NCBI GenBank assembly: GCA_024650045.1
Contig: JANKMU010000004.1
Location: 1 to 64,000 of the forward strand
Source of the DNA: Mycoplasmatota bacterium
GTDB taxonomy: Bacteria; Bacillota_I; Bacilli_A; Acholeplasmatales; Acholeplasmataceae
Reading direction: 5' to 3'
Length of the DNA: 64,000 nt
In this document: positions 7,793-18,862 of the stretch, piece by piece
How the letters are laid out: every line of letters starts with the position of its first letter
Numbering within the stretch: position 1 is the first letter of the stretch
Notes under the pieces: model-generated
What the model saw: only the letters and a program-made list of their open reading frames with translations
What the model was told of the DNA's origin: nothing
Database searches by the model: none
Position numbers and translations under genes: made by a program

Positions 7793-7819
7793 GTGAAAAA
7801 TTAGAGGAGGTTTAACCAA

Positions 7820-8650
7820 ATGGCGGTTAAAAAATACAAACCGACAACCAATGGTCGTCGTAACATGAGTGTGTTAACATACGAAGAAATAACAACATCT
7901 ACTCCTGAAAAATCACTACTAGAGCCAATTTCTCGCACAGGTGGACGTAATAACCAAGGTAAAATTACCGTTCGTCACATCGGTGGCGGTGCAAAAAGAA
8001 AATATCGTGTAATTGATTTTAAGCGTAATAAATTTGATGTGATTGGTAAAGTGGCAACGATTGAATATGATCCAAACCGAAGTGCAAATATCGCATTAAT
8101 TCATTATCAAGATGGCGAGAAAAGATACATAATTGCACCTAAAGGATTAGAAGTTGGTAATGAAATAGTTTCAGGACAACAAGTAGACATCAAAACTGGT
8201 AATTCACTACCAATCATGAATATTCCTGTAGGAACTACAATTCATAATATTGAATTAAGCCCAGGAAAAGGTGGACAGATAGCAAGAAGTGCTGGTGCAT
8301 CTGCTCAGATTTTAGGACGTGAAGATAAATATGTATTAGTACGTTTACAGTCTGGTGAAGTTCGTAAGATTTTAGGTACATGTCGTGCAACCATTGGTGT
8401 TGTAGGAAATGAATCATGGGAACTTGTAAATATTGGTAAGGCAGGAAGAACACGTCACATGGGGACTCGTCCTACAGTACGTGGATCTGCTATGAATCCT
8501 AATGACCACCCACATGGTGGTGGTGAAGGTAGAACACCAATTGGTAGAAAATCACCAATGACCCCTTGGGGTAAGAAGGCTCGCGGTGTTATTACACGCG
8601 ACAATAAGAAAGCGTCAAACGACTTAATCGTTCGTCGTCGTACGAAGTAG
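7820..8650 (+). CDS. rplB: 50S ribosomal protein L2
   Basis: 276 aa. The C-terminal [17 protein letters not shown] motif contains the conserved His near the peptidyl transferase centre. Shine-Dalgarno GAGGAGG. Usual family length. Confidence 0.98.
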   Translation: MAVKKYKPTTNGRRNMSVLTYEEITTSTPEKSLLEPISRTGGRNNQGKITVRHIGGGAKRKYRVIDFKRNKFDVIGKVATIEYDPNRSANIALIHYQDGEKRYIIAPKGLEVGNEIVSGQQVDIKTGNSLPIMNIPVGTTIHNIELSPGKGGQIARSAGASAQILGREDKYVLVRLQSGEVRKILGTCRATIGVVGNESWELVNIGKAGRTRHMGTRPTVRGSAMNPNDHPHGGGEGRTPIGRKSPMTPWGKKARGVITRDNKKASNDLIVRRRTK

Positions 8651-8660
8651 GAGGAAATTT

Positions 8661-8942
8661 ATGGGACGTTCATTAAAAAAAGGACCATTTTGTGACAATC
8701 ACTTATTAAATAAAGTAAAAAAACAAAATGAAGTAAATGAAAAGAAAGTAATTCAAACATGGTCACGTCGTTCAACAGTTTTCCCTGATTTTGTTGGACA
8801 CACGGTTGCCGTTTACAATGGTAAATCACACGTGCCTGTATATATTACAGAAGATATGGTTGGTCATAAATTTGGCGAATTTGCACCAACACGTACATAT
8901 CATGGACATGGTAAAGATGATAAGAAAGCTAAGAAGAAGTAA
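8661..8942 (+). CDS. rpsS: 30S ribosomal protein S19
   Basis: 93 aa. [16 protein letters not shown] and the C-terminal [18 protein letters not shown] are diagnostic. It starts 10 nt after rplB with AGGAGG. Confidence 0.98.
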   Translation: MGRSLKKGPFCDNHLLNKVKKQNEVNEKKVIQTWSRRSTVFPDFVGHTVAVYNGKSHVPVYITEDMVGHKFGEFAPTRTYHGHGKDDKKAKKK

Positions 8943-8957
8943 TTGGAGGAGAATATG

Positions 8958-9293
8958 ATGGAAACTAAAGCTATTGCTAAAACCGTTCGCATTGCTCCAC
9001 GTAAGGTAAGATTAGTCGTTGATTTAATCCGCGGCAAAGACATTAAAGAAGCACAAGCAATTTTAATGTTTACACCTCGTGGTGCCTCACCAGTTATTTT
9101 GAAAGTGTTAAACAGCGCTGTCGCCAACGCTGAACACAATAACAATGCTAACGTTGAAAACCTATTTGTTAAAGAGGTTTATGTAAATGAAGGAGTTCGT
9201 CTTAAGAGACTTTTACCAAGAGCTAAAGGTCAAGGCGACATCATTCAAAAAAGAACAAGTCACATCACAGTAGTTGTGGCAGAAAAAGAGTAG
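8958..9293 (+). CDS. rplV: 50S ribosomal protein L22
   Basis: 111 aa from ATG 8958 ([20 protein letters not shown]), 7 nt after GGAGGA. ATG 8955 is also possible. An upstream in-frame TTG at 8943 overlaps the ribosome-binding site and is rejected. The tunnel hairpin with [19 protein letters not shown] lies near the C terminus. Confidence 0.95.
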   Translation: METKAIAKTVRIAPRKVRLVVDLIRGKDIKEAQAILMFTPRGASPVILKVLNSAVANAEHNNNANVENLFVKEVYVNEGVRLKRLLPRAKGQGDIIQKRTSHITVVVAEKE

Positions 9294-9305
9294 AGGTGAA
9301 GAGAC

Positions 9306-10037
9306 ATGGGTCAAAAAGTTAATCCAATAGGTATGCGTCTTGGCATCATCCGTGGCTGGGATTCAAAATGGTATGCAGCAAAAACTGCAGTTCCAGGACT
9401 AGTCAAAGAAGATGCAGAAATTCGTAAATACTTAAATAATTTTTACAAAAAAGCCGCTGTTTCTCACGTTGAAATTGAACGCGTAAAAGGTAAGGGCGGA
9501 AAAGATCGTGTAAAAATTACTTTGCACACAGCTAAACCAGGTATTGTAATCGGTAGAGATGCTGAAACAAAGAAGAAAGCTGTAACTAAATTAGAAAAAC
9601 TTACCGAAAAAGAGATTGTATTTAATGTTGTTGAGGTTAAGCGTCCAGAACGCGTAGCTACACTTGTTGCACAAAGTATTGCAGAACAACTAGAAAACCG
9701 TGCTTCATTTAGACGTGTACAAAAAATAGCTATGCAACGCGCACTTAAAGCTGGAGCAAAAGGTGTTAAAACGCTTGTATCTGGTCGTTTAGGTGGTGCT
9801 GAAATGGCACGTAGTGAAGGATATTCAGAAGGTCAAGTACCTCTACATACTTTACGTGCAGATATTGACTATGCAACTGCAGAAGCAAATACAACTTATG
9901 GAATTCTTGGTGTAAAAGTTTGGATATATAATGGGGAAGTTCTTCCTGGTCAAACAAGAGAAGAAAACCTTAAAAAACAAGATGAGAGAGCACCACGTCA
10001 AGACCAAAGACGTAATCGCAGACAAGGGGGCAAATAA
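9306..10037 (+). CDS. rpsC: 30S ribosomal protein S3
   Basis: 243 aa. Starts [20 protein letters not shown]. The KH domain with [14 protein letters not shown] is at about 77-91. The C-terminal tail is basic and extends somewhat past the core. mRNA-entry helicase component of the 30S subunit. Confidence 0.98.
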   Translation: MGQKVNPIGMRLGIIRGWDSKWYAAKTAVPGLVKEDAEIRKYLNNFYKKAAVSHVEIERVKGKGGKDRVKITLHTAKPGIVIGRDAETKKKAVTKLEKLTEKEIVFNVVEVKRPERVATLVAQSIAEQLENRASFRRVQKIAMQRALKAGAKGVKTLVSGRLGGAEMARSEGYSEGQVPLHTLRADIDYATAEANTTYGILGVKVWIYNGEVLPGQTREENLKKQDERAPRQDQRRNRRQGGK

Positions 10038-10039
10038 TT

Positions 10040-10456
10040 ATGTTAATGCCTAAAAGAACAAAATTTCGTCGTCCACATCGTGTGAGCTATGAAGGCGCTG
10101 TTAAAGGAAGAAATGAAATTCTTAATGGTGACTTTGCATTAGTAGCACAAGAAGGCGCTTGGATTACAAATCGTCAAATCGAAGCAGCCAGAATTGCGAT
10201 GACAAGACATATGAAAAGATTAGGAAAAGTATGGATTAATATTTTTCCACACTTAGCAAAGACTAAGAAACCACTAGAAGTGCGTATGGGTTCCGGTAAA
10301 GGTGCTCCAGATCACTGGGTAGCGGTTGTCAAAGAAGGTAAAATAATGTTTGAAATTAATGGTGTTTCTGAAGAAATTGCAAGAGAAGCACTTAGATTAG
10401 CATCACACAAGTTACCTATTAAGACAAAAATTGTTAAAAGAGGTGAGCAAGCGTGA
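10040..10456 (+). CDS. rplP: 50S ribosomal protein L16
   Basis: 138 aa. [12 protein letters not shown], then [16 protein letters not shown] near 84-99. Starts 2 nt after rpsC and ends in a GTGA overlap with rpmC. Confidence 0.98.
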   Translation: MLMPKRTKFRRPHRVSYEGAVKGRNEILNGDFALVAQEGAWITNRQIEAARIAMTRHMKRLGKVWINIFPHLAKTKKPLEVRMGSGKGAPDHWVAVVKEGKIMFEINGVSEEIAREALRLASHKLPIKTKIVKRGEQA

Positions 10457-10641
10457 AAGCAGCTGAAATCAGAAAAATCAATACAAATGATTTGCAAAAA
10501 AGAATTGATGAGCTAAAAGCTGAATTATTTAATTTACGCTTTCAACTTGCAGTAGGACAACTTGAGAATACAGCTCGAATAAGTCAAGTTAAAAAAACGA
10601 TTGCACAAATGAAGACAATCATCAGTGAACGTGCTGAATAA
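10453..10641 (+). CDS. rpmC: 50S ribosomal protein L29
   Basis: 62 aa from GTG 10453, overlapping the rplP stop by 4 nt (GTGA). Helical hairpin with [20 protein letters not shown], the family signature. Confidence 0.97.
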   Translation: MKAAEIRKINTNDLQKRIDELKAELFNLRFQLAVGQLENTARISQVKKTIAQMKTIISERAE

Positions 10642-10651
10642 GGAGGATACT

Positions 10652-10912
10652 ATGGAACGTAATCAAAGAAAAGTATATACGGGAAAAGTTGTATCTGACA
10701 AAATGGATAAAACGATTACCGTGGTTGTTGACACATACAAAAAATCTCCTTTATACAGAAAAAGTGTAAAGGTATCTAAAAAATTTCATGTGCATGATGA
10801 AGAAGGTTTAGCAGGTATTGGTGATACTGTTACCATTATGGAAACAAGACCATTATCAAAAACTAAGAGATTTCGTCTTTTAGAAGTTGTTGCTAAATCC
10901 GATTTAGTATAG
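10652..10912 (+). CDS. rpsQ: 30S ribosomal protein S17
   Basis: 86 aa from ATG 10652, which follows AGGAGG; an upstream in-frame ATG at 10625 lies in rpmC and is rejected. Contains [20 protein letters not shown] and the C-terminal [16 protein letters not shown]. Confidence 0.96.
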   Translation: MERNQRKVYTGKVVSDKMDKTITVVVDTYKKSPLYRKSVKVSKKFHVHDEEGLAGIGDTVTIMETRPLSKTKRFRLLEVVAKSDLV

Positions 10913-10926
10913 GGAGGATAAAAATC

Positions 10927-11295
10927 ATGATTCAACAAGAAAGCAGAATGGTTGTTGCTGATAACAGCGGAGCCAAAGAAGTACTTGTGATAAAGGTTTT
11001 AGGGGGAACCCGTCGTCGTTATGCTAATATCGGTGATGTCGTCGTTGTAACGGTTAAAAAAGCTGCACCAGCAGGAATGGTTAAAAAAGGTGAAGTTTTA
11101 AAAGCAGTTATTGTACGTACGGTTTCTGGCCTTCGTCGCGCTGACGGCTCATACATCAAATTTGATGAAAATGCAGCTGTAATTATTAAAGATGACATGA
11201 ACCCACGTGGAACTCGTATTTTCGGTCCAGTGGCAAGAGAGTTAAGAGATAAGAACTTTATGAAGATCGTATCCCTAGCTCCAGAAGTATTATAA
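10927..11295 (+). CDS. rplN: 50S ribosomal protein L14
   Basis: 122 aa. [19 protein letters not shown] start, and the C-terminal [20 protein letters not shown] is typical. GGGAGG ribosome-binding site. Confidence 0.98.
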   Translation: MIQQESRMVVADNSGAKEVLVIKVLGGTRRRYANIGDVVVVTVKKAAPAGMVKKGEVLKAVIVRTVSGLRRADGSYIKFDENAAVIIKDDMNPRGTRIFGPVARELRDKNFMKIVSLAPEVL

Positions 11296-11308
11296 GGAGG
11301 TTTCGTCT

Positions 11309-11650
11309 ATGTACATAAAAGCTGGAGACACAGTTGCAGTTATCGCTGGACGCGACCAATTTGTAACTGATAAAAAAGGAAATAAAACTCGCAAGACTGG
11401 TCGCGTCTTAAAAGTATATACAAAAACTGACCGTGTGTTAGTAGAAGGTGTTAATATTATTAAAAAACATCAACGTCCAACACAGGCAAATGATAAAGGC
11501 GGCATTATAGAAAAAGAAGCACCAATACATGTTTCTAACGTAGCGATTATCGATCCAAAAACTGGCAAACCAACTCGTGTTGGTTATCACGAAGTGGATG
11601 GTAAAAAAGTACGTTATGCGAAAAAATCAGGCGAAAGCCTTGATAAATAA
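11309..11650 (+). CDS. rplX: 50S ribosomal protein L24
   Basis: 113 aa. KOW motif [12 protein letters not shown] near the start and [12 protein letters not shown] in the middle. The assembly initiator protein. AAGGAGG upstream of ATG. Confidence 0.98.
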   Translation: MYIKAGDTVAVIAGRDQFVTDKKGNKTRKTGRVLKVYTKTDRVLVEGVNIIKKHQRPTQANDKGGIIEKEAPIHVSNVAIIDPKTGKPTRVGYHEVDGKKVRYAKKSGESLDK

Positions 11651-11662
11651 GGAGTTTGAACA

Positions 11663-12202
11663 ATGAGTTTAATTAAAGAAAAATACGAAAATGTTGTCAA
11701 ACCCGAACTAATTAAGGCATTCAACTATACATCTGTTATGCAAGTACCAAGAATTGAAAAAATTGTTGTTAACATGGGTGTCGGTGACGCAGTATTTAAT
11801 CCAAAAGTATTAGATGATGCTGTAGAAGAATTAAGAGCAATCACCGGTCAAAAACCAGTTGTAACAAAAGCTAAAAATTCAATTTCTAACTTTAAACTTA
11901 GAGAAGGAATGGCTATTGGTACTAAAGTAACACTACGTGGAGATAGAATGTACTATTTCCTAGATAAATTAATTTCAATTGCTTTACCACGTGTTCGTGA
12001 CTTTAGAGGTATCTCATCAAATTCATTTGATGGTCGCGGAAACTATACGGTAGGTATTAGAGAACAAATCATTTTCCCAGAAATTAGTTTAGATAAAGTA
12101 AAAAAAGTTCGTGGTATGGACATTGTAATTGTAACAACGGCTAAAACTGACCAAGAAGGACGCGCATTATTAAGTCAACTTGGCATGCCGTTTAAGAAGT
12201 AA
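11663..12202 (+). CDS. rplE: 50S ribosomal protein L5
   Basis: 179 aa. [17 protein letters not shown] and [20 protein letters not shown] motifs. It binds 5S rRNA. AAGGAG upstream. Confidence 0.98.
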   Translation: MSLIKEKYENVVKPELIKAFNYTSVMQVPRIEKIVVNMGVGDAVFNPKVLDDAVEELRAITGQKPVVTKAKNSISNFKLREGMAIGTKVTLRGDRMYYFLDKLISIALPRVRDFRGISSNSFDGRGNYTVGIREQIIFPEISLDKVKKVRGMDIVIVTTAKTDQEGRALLSQLGMPFKK

Positions 12203-12213
12203 GGAGGCGTATT

Positions 12214-12483
12214 ATGGCAAAAAAATCAAAAATCGTAAAAGATGCAAAACGTCGTGAAATTGTTGAACGCTATCGTGAAAAAAATGCAGAGTTAAAGGAA
12301 AAAGGTGACTATCAAGCACTTCAAAAACTTCCAAGAAATGCATCTGCAACACGATTAAGAAATCGCGATTCACTCGATGGTCGTCCACGCGGCTATATGC
12401 GCAAGTTTGGCTTGTCACGTCTAAAATTTCGTGAATTAGCACACAAGGGTGAACTCCCTGGTGTTAAAAAAGCAAGCTGGTAA
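12214..12483 (+). CDS. rpsN: 30S ribosomal protein S14, zinc-free type
   Basis: 89 aa, the long form, with no cysteine. The conserved end [19 protein letters not shown]...GVKKASW is clear. Bacilli normally encode the short 61-aa form with CxxC zinc pairs at this operon position and keep the cysteine-free form elsewhere under Zur. Here the cysteine-free form occupies the spc slot between rplE and rpsH. Confidence 0.97.
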   Translation: MAKKSKIVKDAKRREIVERYREKNAELKEKGDYQALQKLPRNASATRLRNRDSLDGRPRGYMRKFGLSRLKFRELAHKGELPGVKKASW

Positions 12484-12498
12484 TTAGGAGGAAGAAAC

Positions 12499-12897
12499 AT
12501 GGTTATGACTGATCCAATCGCGGATATGTTAACACGTATTCGTAACGCAAATAGAATGCGTCATGAGAAAGTAGAAATGCCTGCTTCCCGTTTAAAGTCT
12601 GATATTTTAACAGTACTTAAAAAGGAAGGATTCATCATTGATTACCTAGTGCTCAAAGATGGACCACAAGGCAAGATAGTAGTTACCTTAAAATACACTT
12701 CAACAAAAGAACGTGTTATTAAAGGTTTAAAGCGGATATCGAAACCAGGACTTCGTGTTTATGCTTCAGTAGATGATTTACCTAAAGTATTGAATGGATT
12801 AGGGGTTGCTCTAATTTCAACATCTAAAGGTATCATGACTGATCGTGAAGCGCGTTTAGCTCAAGTTGGCGGCGAAGTGCTCGCTTACGTATGGTAA
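12499..12897 (+). CDS. rpsH: 30S ribosomal protein S8
   Basis: 132 aa. [20 protein letters not shown] start. The C-terminal [20 protein letters not shown] is diagnostic. The ATG at 12499 is preceded by AGGAGG. Confidence 0.98.
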   Translation: MVMTDPIADMLTRIRNANRMRHEKVEMPASRLKSDILTVLKKEGFIIDYLVLKDGPQGKIVVTLKYTSTKERVIKGLKRISKPGLRVYASVDDLPKVLNGLGVALISTSKGIMTDREARLAQVGGEVLAYVW

Positions 12898-12910
12898 TAA
12901 GGAGGAAATT

Positions 12911-13450
12911 ATGTCACGTATAGGTAATAAGGTGATTCAAGTTCCTGCTGGTGTTACCGTCACGGTAAGCCCAGAAAACTACGCTGTAGTAAAGGGACCA
13001 AAAGGTCAACTTGAATTCCAATTCAATCAAAGTTTAGGTATTGAAATAAATGGAAGTGAGATACAAGTCACACGTCCAAATGAAGAAATGTTTACAAAGA
13101 AAATCCACGGTACAACACGTGCTTTATTAGCAAATATGGTAAATGGCGTATCAACTGGATTTAAAAAGCAATTAGAAATTCGCGGAGTTGGTTATAGAGC
13201 AAATCTCCAAGGCAACGTCGTGAATTTGAGTATGGGTTATTCACACCCAGTAGAATTAGAGATTCCAGCAGGAGTTACTGTCACTATTCCAAAAAACACT
13301 GATATCATCATTGAAGGAGCCGACAAACAAGTTGTTGGCGAATTTGCAGCCAAGATTAGAAGTGTTAGAAAACCTGAACCATATCTTGGTAAAGGTATTC
13401 GTTATGTTGATGAGTATGTTCCGCGTAAAGCTGGAAAGACTGCTAAGTAA
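12911..13450 (+). CDS. rplF: 50S ribosomal protein L6
   Basis: 179 aa from ATG 12911 ([15 protein letters not shown]), with AAGGAGG just upstream; an earlier in-frame start inside rpsH is rejected. Two L6 domains. The C-terminal [16 protein letters not shown] signature is at about 153-168. Confidence 0.97.
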   Translation: MSRIGNKVIQVPAGVTVTVSPENYAVVKGPKGQLEFQFNQSLGIEINGSEIQVTRPNEEMFTKKIHGTTRALLANMVNGVSTGFKKQLEIRGVGYRANLQGNVVNLSMGYSHPVELEIPAGVTVTIPKNTDIIIEGADKQVVGEFAAKIRSVRKPEPYLGKGIRYVDEYVPRKAGKTAK

Positions 13451-13464
13451 GGGAGGACATCACG

Positions 13465-13818
13465 ATGATTAAGAAAATATCAAAGAATGTCAACAGACAA
13501 AAACGTCATATACGTATCAGAAAAATTGTTGAAGGAACTGCTGAACGTCCAAGATTGAATGTTTATCGTTCAAACACAGCAATTTACGTACAAATAATTG
13601 ATGATGTTAAACAAACAACACTTATCAGTGCTCGTAGTCAAGAAACAGGTCTTAAAGGTTCTAATGTTGAATCTGCTAAGGCAGTTGGTAAATTAATCGC
13701 CGAAAAGGCGCTTGCTAAAGGTGTTAAATCAGTTGTGTTTGATAGAAGTGGTTATTTATATCATGGACGTATCAAAGCATTAGCTGAAGCAGCACGTGAA
13801 GCAGGATTACAATTCTAA
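13465..13818 (+). CDS. rplR: 50S ribosomal protein L18
   Basis: 117 aa. [19 protein letters not shown] and [20 protein letters not shown] are typical. It binds 5S rRNA. Confidence 0.98.
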   Translation: MIKKISKNVNRQKRHIRIRKIVEGTAERPRLNVYRSNTAIYVQIIDDVKQTTLISARSQETGLKGSNVESAKAVGKLIAEKALAKGVKSVVFDRSGYLYHGRIKALAEAAREAGLQF

Positions 13819-13831
13819 GGAGGAAACACAC

Positions 13832-14344
13832 ATGGCTAGAGATAGATACAATAAAGAAGATCAACAAGATAACCAATTCGAAGAACGTGTTGTTTCGATC
13901 AACCGCGTAACTAAAGTTGTTAAGGGTGGTCGTCGTTTCCGTTTTGCTGCCTTAGTTGTAATTGGTAACAAACAAGGTCAAGTTGGTTTTGGTACAGGTA
14001 AAGCATCAGAAGTACCAGATGCAATCAAAAAAGCTATTGAAGATGCAAAAACAAATTTAATTAATGTTCCTATCGTAGGAACTTCAATTCCACATCAAGT
14101 CACTGGAAATTTTGGAGCAGGAAAAGTATTTATGAAACCAGCTTCAGAAGGTACTGGTATCATCGCTGGGGGTGCGGTTCGTGCTGTATTTGAACTCGCT
14201 GGCGTAAATGATATCTTATCTAAATCTATTGGCACAAGTACACCAATTAATATGGTGCGTGCAACATTTGCTGGGCTTAAAGAATTAAGAACAGCTGAAA
14301 AAGTTGCTGCACTTCGTGGTGTAGACATATCGGAGTTATCATAA
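13832..14344 (+). CDS. rpsE: 30S ribosomal protein S5
   Basis: 170 aa from ATG 13832 ([18 protein letters not shown]), after AAGGAGG; the longer frame start at 13796 lies in rplR. The dsRNA-binding-like domain has [17 protein letters not shown], followed by the [11 protein letters not shown] loop. The stop overlaps the rpmD start. Confidence 0.97.
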   Translation: MARDRYNKEDQQDNQFEERVVSINRVTKVVKGGRRFRFAALVVIGNKQGQVGFGTGKASEVPDAIKKAIEDAKTNLINVPIVGTSIPHQVTGNFGAGKVFMKPASEGTGIIAGGAVRAVFELAGVNDILSKSIGTSTPINMVRATFAGLKELRTAEKVAALRGVDISELS

Positions 14345-14523
14345 TGAAATTACAAATTAAATTAAAGAAAAGTTTGATTGGCCGCAAGCCAAATCAAGTA
14401 AAAACAGCACATGCATTAGGATTAAAAAAGATGAATCAAATTGTTGTAATAGAGCCTAACGATGCCCTTATGGGTATGGTGAAAACTATTGGACATTTGA
14501 TTGAAGTTCAAGAAGTAGAGTAG
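14344..14523 (+). CDS. rpmD: 50S ribosomal protein L30
   Basis: 59 aa. ATG 14344 overlaps the last base of the rpsE stop. The sequence begins [20 protein letters not shown] and contains ALGLKKMNQIVVIEPND, the L30 signature. It fits between rpsE and rplO as in Bacillus. Confidence 0.96.
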   Translation: MKLQIKLKKSLIGRKPNQVKTAHALGLKKMNQIVVIEPNDALMGMVKTIGHLIEVQEVE

Positions 14524-14535
14524 GAGGAAATACCA

Positions 14536-14973
14536 ATGTTAAACGAATTAAGACCTGTAGAAGGTGCACGAAAAAAGCGTAAACGTTTAGGCAGAGGACC
14601 CGGTAGTGGTACTGGTATGACCTCTGGTAAAGGTGACAAAGGTCAACTCGCTCGCTCAGGTGGCGGTCCGCGTCCAGGGTTTGAAGGGGGACAACTTCCT
14701 TTCTTCCAAAGTATTCCTAAAAGAGGATTCAAGAACGTCAACCGTAAAGAATATGCTGTTGTTAATCTATCAGATTTAAATCTGTTTAATGACGGCGAAG
14801 TTGTTACACCAGAAGTATTAATTGCTAGAAATGTTTTGAAAAAACTTAAATCAGGCGTTAAAGTACTGGCAAATGGAACTCTCGAGAAAAAGTTGACTGT
14901 AAAAGCAAACGTATTCTCAAAAGCTGCTGAAGCAGCAATAACAAAAGCCGGTGGAACAGTAGAGGTGATTTAA
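14536..14973 (+). CDS. rplO: 50S ribosomal protein L15
   Basis: 145 aa. The Gly/Lys-rich N-terminal arm [20 protein letters not shown] and the [17 protein letters not shown] motif are diagnostic. AGGAGG upstream. Confidence 0.98.
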   Translation: MLNELRPVEGARKKRKRLGRGPGSGTGMTSGKGDKGQLARSGGGPRPGFEGGQLPFFQSIPKRGFKNVNRKEYAVVNLSDLNLFNDGEVVTPEVLIARNVLKKLKSGVKVLANGTLEKKLTVKANVFSKAAEAAITKAGGTVEVI

Positions 14974-14974
14974 A

Positions 14975-16285
14975 GTGTGGATACGTATTAAACGAATTCT
15001 AAGTAATAAAACAGTTATGATGAGATTAGCATTTACTTTGCTTATCTTACTCGTTGTTAGACTTGCAAGTCATATTACGGTTCCACTCTTTGATACACGA
15101 GCTATCGTCCAATTCATGGAATCAAGCGGTAGTTTTGTCGCAATCTTAAATAACTTTAGTGGACAGGCACTTGAAAGATTTTCTATTATGTCACTAGGGA
15201 TTTCACCATACATTACTGCATCTATTGCTATTCAATTATTACAAATGGTTGTTCCTTCTTTCAAAGAAATGAGCGAACAAGGTGAATCAGGAAAAGCTAA
15301 ATTAAATCAAATCACACGTTATTTAGCAATTGTTTTAGCATTCATTCAAGGTTTAGCACTCATTATTGGTATCAGTATTAATGGTAGTGTATTAATTCCA
15401 AGTTTGGAAGCTGCAGATGTTGAAAGATATAGATATTTCTACTACATCTACATGGCAATCGTTATGATGGGTGGTACAGCATTAGCAATTTGGCTTGCTG
15501 ACCTTATAACAAAAAAAGGTGTTGGAAATGGTACGTCAATGTTAATTGTTGCCGGAATCGTAACCAGCTTACCAACGATGTGGACAACATTGTGGACAAA
15601 ATACATCTCACAAGGTACCGGAGGATGGGACATAGTAATCTTCGTATTTATTATGTTGTTATACTTTGGAATCCTACTTGGTGTAGTTTACATGCAAATA
15701 GCTACTCGTAAAATTCCTGTACAGTATGCAAACCGTCAAGGTAAATCAGATTCAAACATTCCGATGAAGATCAACAGTGCTGGTGTTATTCCAGTCATCT
15801 TTGCACAAACAATATTAAGTATTCCACTATCTATTGTTGGTTTCACATCATCATCAAGTACAGGTTTCTCTGGTTGGTTAAACACGATATTTAATTATCA
15901 ACAACCGATTGGATTTATCCTTTATGTATTATTGATTGTAGTATTCTCATTCTTCTATTCATTCTTAACTATCAACCCTGAGAAGATTTCGGATAACTTA
16001 TCTAAATCAAATGCATATATTCCAGGTGTACGTCCAGGACAAGAGACCCAAGATTTTGTTGCAAAACTATTATTCAAGATTACAGTCATTGGTACCGTAT
16101 ATCTTGTTGTATTAGCAGTTCTACCAGTATTGACATCCATTGTTTTTGGATTCCAAGGACAAGAAGCACAAGCAATCACTTTAGGTGGTACAAGCTTATT
16201 GATTATTGTTGGTGTAGCTATAGAAACAACACAACAAGTTGAAACAGACGCAAGTCAAGCAGAATATAGCGGAATATTTAAATAA
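14975..16285 (+). CDS. secY: protein translocase subunit SecY
   Basis: 436 aa from GTG 14975, one base after the rplO stop. Ten hydrophobic segments are visible, including the plug region (FSIMSLGISPYITASI) and the cytoplasmic loop IPVQYANRQ. It forms the membrane pore for Sec export and insertion. Its place between rplO and adk is the Firmicute order. Confidence 0.97.
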   Translation: MWIRIKRILSNKTVMMRLAFTLLILLVVRLASHITVPLFDTRAIVQFMESSGSFVAILNNFSGQALERFSIMSLGISPYITASIAIQLLQMVVPSFKEMSEQGESGKAKLNQITRYLAIVLAFIQGLALIIGISINGSVLIPSLEAADVERYRYFYYIYMAIVMMGGTALAIWLADLITKKGVGNGTSMLIVAGIVTSLPTMWTTLWTKYISQGTGGWDIVIFVFIMLLYFGILLGVVYMQIATRKIPVQYANRQGKSDSNIPMKINSAGVIPVIFAQTILSIPLSIVGFTSSSSTGFSGWLNTIFNYQQPIGFILYVLLIVVFSFFYSFLTINPEKISDNLSKSNAYIPGVRPGQETQDFVAKLLFKITVIGTVYLVVLAVLPVLTSIVFGFQGQEAQAITLGGTSLLIIVGVAIETTQQVETDASQAEYSGIFK

Positions 16286-16301
16286 GTGAAGGATGATGAC
16301 A

Positions 16302-16952
16302 ATGCGAATTATTTTAATGGGCCCTCCTGGAGTAGGTAAGGGAACAGAAGCACAGCTTCTATCTAAGCATTATCAAATTCCGCATATTTCAACCGGCAAT
16401 ATTTTTAGAGAACTGTATAAAGATAGAACTACAGTCGGTAAAATTGCAAAAGAGTATATTGATCGTGGCGAACTTGTTCCAGACGATATTACTAATGAAA
16501 TAGTTCGCCAAAGACTATCAAAATCAGATGCAGAAAAGGGATTCCTCTTTGATGGATACCCTAGAAACATTGAACAAGCAAAATCATTTGACCAGTATCT
16601 AGACCAAAAGGGATGGACAATGGATGCAGTTATTAATATTGCAATTGATGAAAATTTGCTTGTTGATAGAATTAGTGGACGCAGAGTTTGTGAAGTGTGT
16701 GGAGAAGTCTACCATGTCAAATACAAAAAACCTGAAAAACCAGGTATATGTGATAAAGATGGTGGCAGGCTAATTCAAAGAACAGATGACATGGAAGAAA
16801 CAGTTCAAAGACGATTACGTATATATAATGAACAAACAGCTCCAGTTATAGGTTATTATGAAAATTCCGGATTTTTATTCACAATCGATGGTTCAGGAAC
16901 GATTGAAGAAACAAATTCTCGAATTATGAAAGTTTTAGGTGAGGTAGATTGA
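16302..16952 (+). CDS. adk: adenylate kinase
   Basis: 216 aa from ATG 16302, 8 nt after AAGGA; ATG 16293 and 16296 are alternatives. Interconverts ATP+AMP and 2 ADP. P-loop GPPGVGKGTEAQ (8-19), DGYPRN, and a lid with zinc ligands CEVC...GICDKD (Cys-Cys-Cys-Asp), as in Bacillus Adk. It therefore keeps structural zinc, unlike S14 and L36 in the same operon. Ends in TTGA overlap with map. Confidence 0.97.
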   Translation: MRIILMGPPGVGKGTEAQLLSKHYQIPHISTGNIFRELYKDRTTVGKIAKEYIDRGELVPDDITNEIVRQRLSKSDAEKGFLFDGYPRNIEQAKSFDQYLDQKGWTMDAVINIAIDENLLVDRISGRRVCEVCGEVYHVKYKKPEKPGICDKDGGRLIQRTDDMEETVQRRLRIYNEQTAPVIGYYENSGFLFTIDGSGTIEETNSRIMKVLGEVD

Positions 16953-17707
16953 TACAAATCAAATCACAACGCGAAATTGAGTTGATGCGTGAAGCTGGTC
17001 GCATCTTAGATATGACAAGAAGTATGCTCAAAGAGCATATAAAACCAGGTATTAATACGCATCATCTCGACCAACTCGCCGAAAATTATATTACTCATCT
17101 TGGAGCCACACCATCATTTAAAGGTTATCATGGCTTTCCAGGATCCATCTGTACTTCAGTAAATGAAGTTGTTGTTCACGGTATTCCTTCAAAGAAAACA
17201 ATTCTTAAAGAAGGAGACATTATTACATTAGATTTTGGCGTCAATTATAAAGGGTATCATGCAGATTCTGCAACAACATATCCAGTTGGAACAATCAAAC
17301 CTGATATAGAAAAACTTCTTAAAATTACTGAAGAAGCGCTCTATGTAGGACTTGAACAAGCTAAACCAGGAAATAGAGTTTCAGATATATCACACGCTAT
17401 CGAAAGTTTTGTTAAACCTTATGGTTATGGTATTGTAGAAGAGTTTACCGGTCATGGAATCGGTAGAGAACTTCACGAAGAACCATATGTTCCTAATTTT
17501 GGGAAACCAAATGAAGGACCATTATTGAAACCAGGAATGACATTTTGTGTAGAACCTATGATTAATCTAGGTACAAAACGTGTTAAAGTGCTAACCGATA
17601 ATTGGACGACAGTCACAGTTGATAAGAAACCAAGTGCTCATTTTGAACACATGATTGTTATTACGGAGTCTGGGTATGACATTTTGACTAAATTAAAGAA
17701 GGAGTGA
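16949..17707 (+). CDS. map: methionine aminopeptidase, type I
   Basis: 252 aa from TTG 16949, which overlaps the adk stop (TTGA). Removes N-terminal Met. Metal ligands are visible: Asp in LDFGVN, Asp in YHADSA, His in [11 protein letters not shown], Glu in FCVEPM, and Glu in HFEHMIV. The substrate His is in VVVHGIP. Confidence 0.96.
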   Translation: MIQIKSQREIELMREAGRILDMTRSMLKEHIKPGINTHHLDQLAENYITHLGATPSFKGYHGFPGSICTSVNEVVVHGIPSKKTILKEGDIITLDFGVNYKGYHADSATTYPVGTIKPDIEKLLKITEEALYVGLEQAKPGNRVSDISHAIESFVKPYGYGIVEEFTGHGIGRELHEEPYVPNFGKPNEGPLLKPGMTFCVEPMINLGTKRVKVLTDNWTTVTVDKKPSAHFEHMIVITESGYDILTKLKKE

Positions 17708-17711
17708 ATCT

Positions 17712-17933
17712 ATGGCAAGAGAAGATTTAATAGAAGTAGAAGCAAGAGTAATTGAAGTATTACCAAATACGAAGTTCAAAGTTGAACTTATACAAAACGG
17801 CCATATTGTATTGGCTCATGTTTCTGGTAAAATCCGCATGCACAACATACGCATTTTACCTGGTGATAAAGTAACAGTAGAATTGTCACCATATGATCTA
17901 TCACGCGGCCGAATCACGTATCGCCGCAAATAA
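17712..17933 (+). CDS. infA: translation initiation factor IF-1
   Basis: 73 aa OB-fold. The sequence is [20 protein letters not shown], then [20 protein letters not shown]. It starts 4 nt after map. Usual position before rpmJ. Confidence 0.98.
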   Translation: MAREDLIEVEARVIEVLPNTKFKVELIQNGHIVLAHVSGKIRMHNIRILPGDKVTVELSPYDLSRGRITYRRK

Positions 17934-17946
17934 GGAGGAACCGCAT

Positions 17947-18063
17947 ATGAAGGTTAGAGCATCAGTAAAAAAAAGAAGTGAAGACGACATCATTGTGAAA
18001 CGTAAAGGAAGAGTTTACGTAATTAATAAAAAAAATAAAAGACATAACCAAAGACAAGGTTAA
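17947..18063 (+). CDS. rpmJ: 50S ribosomal protein L36, zinc-free type
   Basis: 38 aa, [14 protein letters not shown]...NQRQG. The fold signature (MKVR start, KGRVYVI core, HNQRQG end) is intact, but the CxxC...C...H zinc ligands of the common form are replaced by RSEDD and NKKNK. AAGGAGG upstream. With S14 it makes a second zinc-free ribosomal protein in the primary operon. Confidence 0.96.
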   Translation: MKVRASVKKRSEDDIIVKRKGRVYVINKKNKRHNQRQG

Positions 18064-18075
18064 TGAGGAGGAACT

Positions 18076-18441
18076 ATGGCAAGAATAGCAGGCGTTGACA
18101 TTCCACGCGACAAACGCGTCGTGGTCTCGTTGACTTATGTATATGGCATTGGATTATCTACTGCCAAACAAATTTTAAAAGATGCTGACGTAAGTGAAGA
18201 AACTCGCGTAAAAGCATTATCAGAAGACGAACTAAACCGTATTCGTACTGAAATCGGCAAATATATCACTGAAGGTGATTTACGCCGTGAAGTCACACTA
18301 AACATTAAACGCTTAATGGAAATCGGTTCATATCGTGGTATCCGTCATCGTAAAGGATTACCTGTACGTGGTCAAAACACAAGAAACAATGCCCGTACAA
18401 GAAAAGGTAAACCAAAGGCGATTGCCGGTAAGAAGAAGTAG
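18076..18441 (+). CDS. rpsM: 30S ribosomal protein S13
   Basis: 121 aa. [19 protein letters not shown] and the C-terminal [20 protein letters not shown] are typical. It is a head protein contacting the P-site tRNA. Confidence 0.98.
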   Translation: MARIAGVDIPRDKRVVVSLTYVYGIGLSTAKQILKDADVSEETRVKALSEDELNRIRTEIGKYITEGDLRREVTLNIKRLMEIGSYRGIRHRKGLPVRGQNTRNNARTRKGKPKAIAGKKK

Positions 18442-18457
18442 GGAGGAATAATAAATC

Positions 18458-18844
18458 ATGGCACGTAAAAAAACAACGAAGCGTAAAGCTAGAAAAAATA
18501 TCCCTCTTGGTATTGCACACATTCACACAACTTTCAATAATACAATCGTAACAATTACCGATGTTGATGGAAACGCAATTGCTTGGAGCAGTGCGGGTGC
18601 ACTAGGTTACAAGGGAAGTAGAAAATCAACTCCGTTTGCTGCACAATTAACCGCAGAATCAGTTGCAAAAACTGCAATGGATAATGGAATGATTAAAGTT
18701 GAAGTTTCTGTAAAAGGACCTGGTCCAGGACGTGAAGCTGCAATTCGTTCACTTCAAGCAGCTGGTTTAGAAATCACTGCGATTAGAGACGTAACACCAG
18801 TACCACACAATGGATGTAGACCACCTAAACGTCCACGTGGATAA
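18458..18844 (+). CDS. rpsK: 30S ribosomal protein S11
   Basis: 128 aa. [20 protein letters not shown] and the C-terminal [18 protein letters not shown] signature. Confidence 0.98.
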   Translation: MARKKTTKRKARKNIPLGIAHIHTTFNNTIVTITDVDGNAIAWSSAGALGYKGSRKSTPFAAQLTAESVAKTAMDNGMIKVEVSVKGPGPGREAAIRSLQAAGLEITAIRDVTPVPHNGCRPPKRPRG

Positions 18845-18862
18845 TTCTAAGGAGGGTAACTT

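Noticed and set aside
8235-8453. Minus-strand open frame inside rplB
   Set aside because: It is the shadow of a strongly conserved ribosomal gene and has no ribosome-binding site or recognisable motif.
8943-8957. TTG 8943 as start of rplV
   Set aside because: It overlaps the GGAGGA ribosome-binding site; ATG 8955 or 8958 gives the family's usual N terminus.
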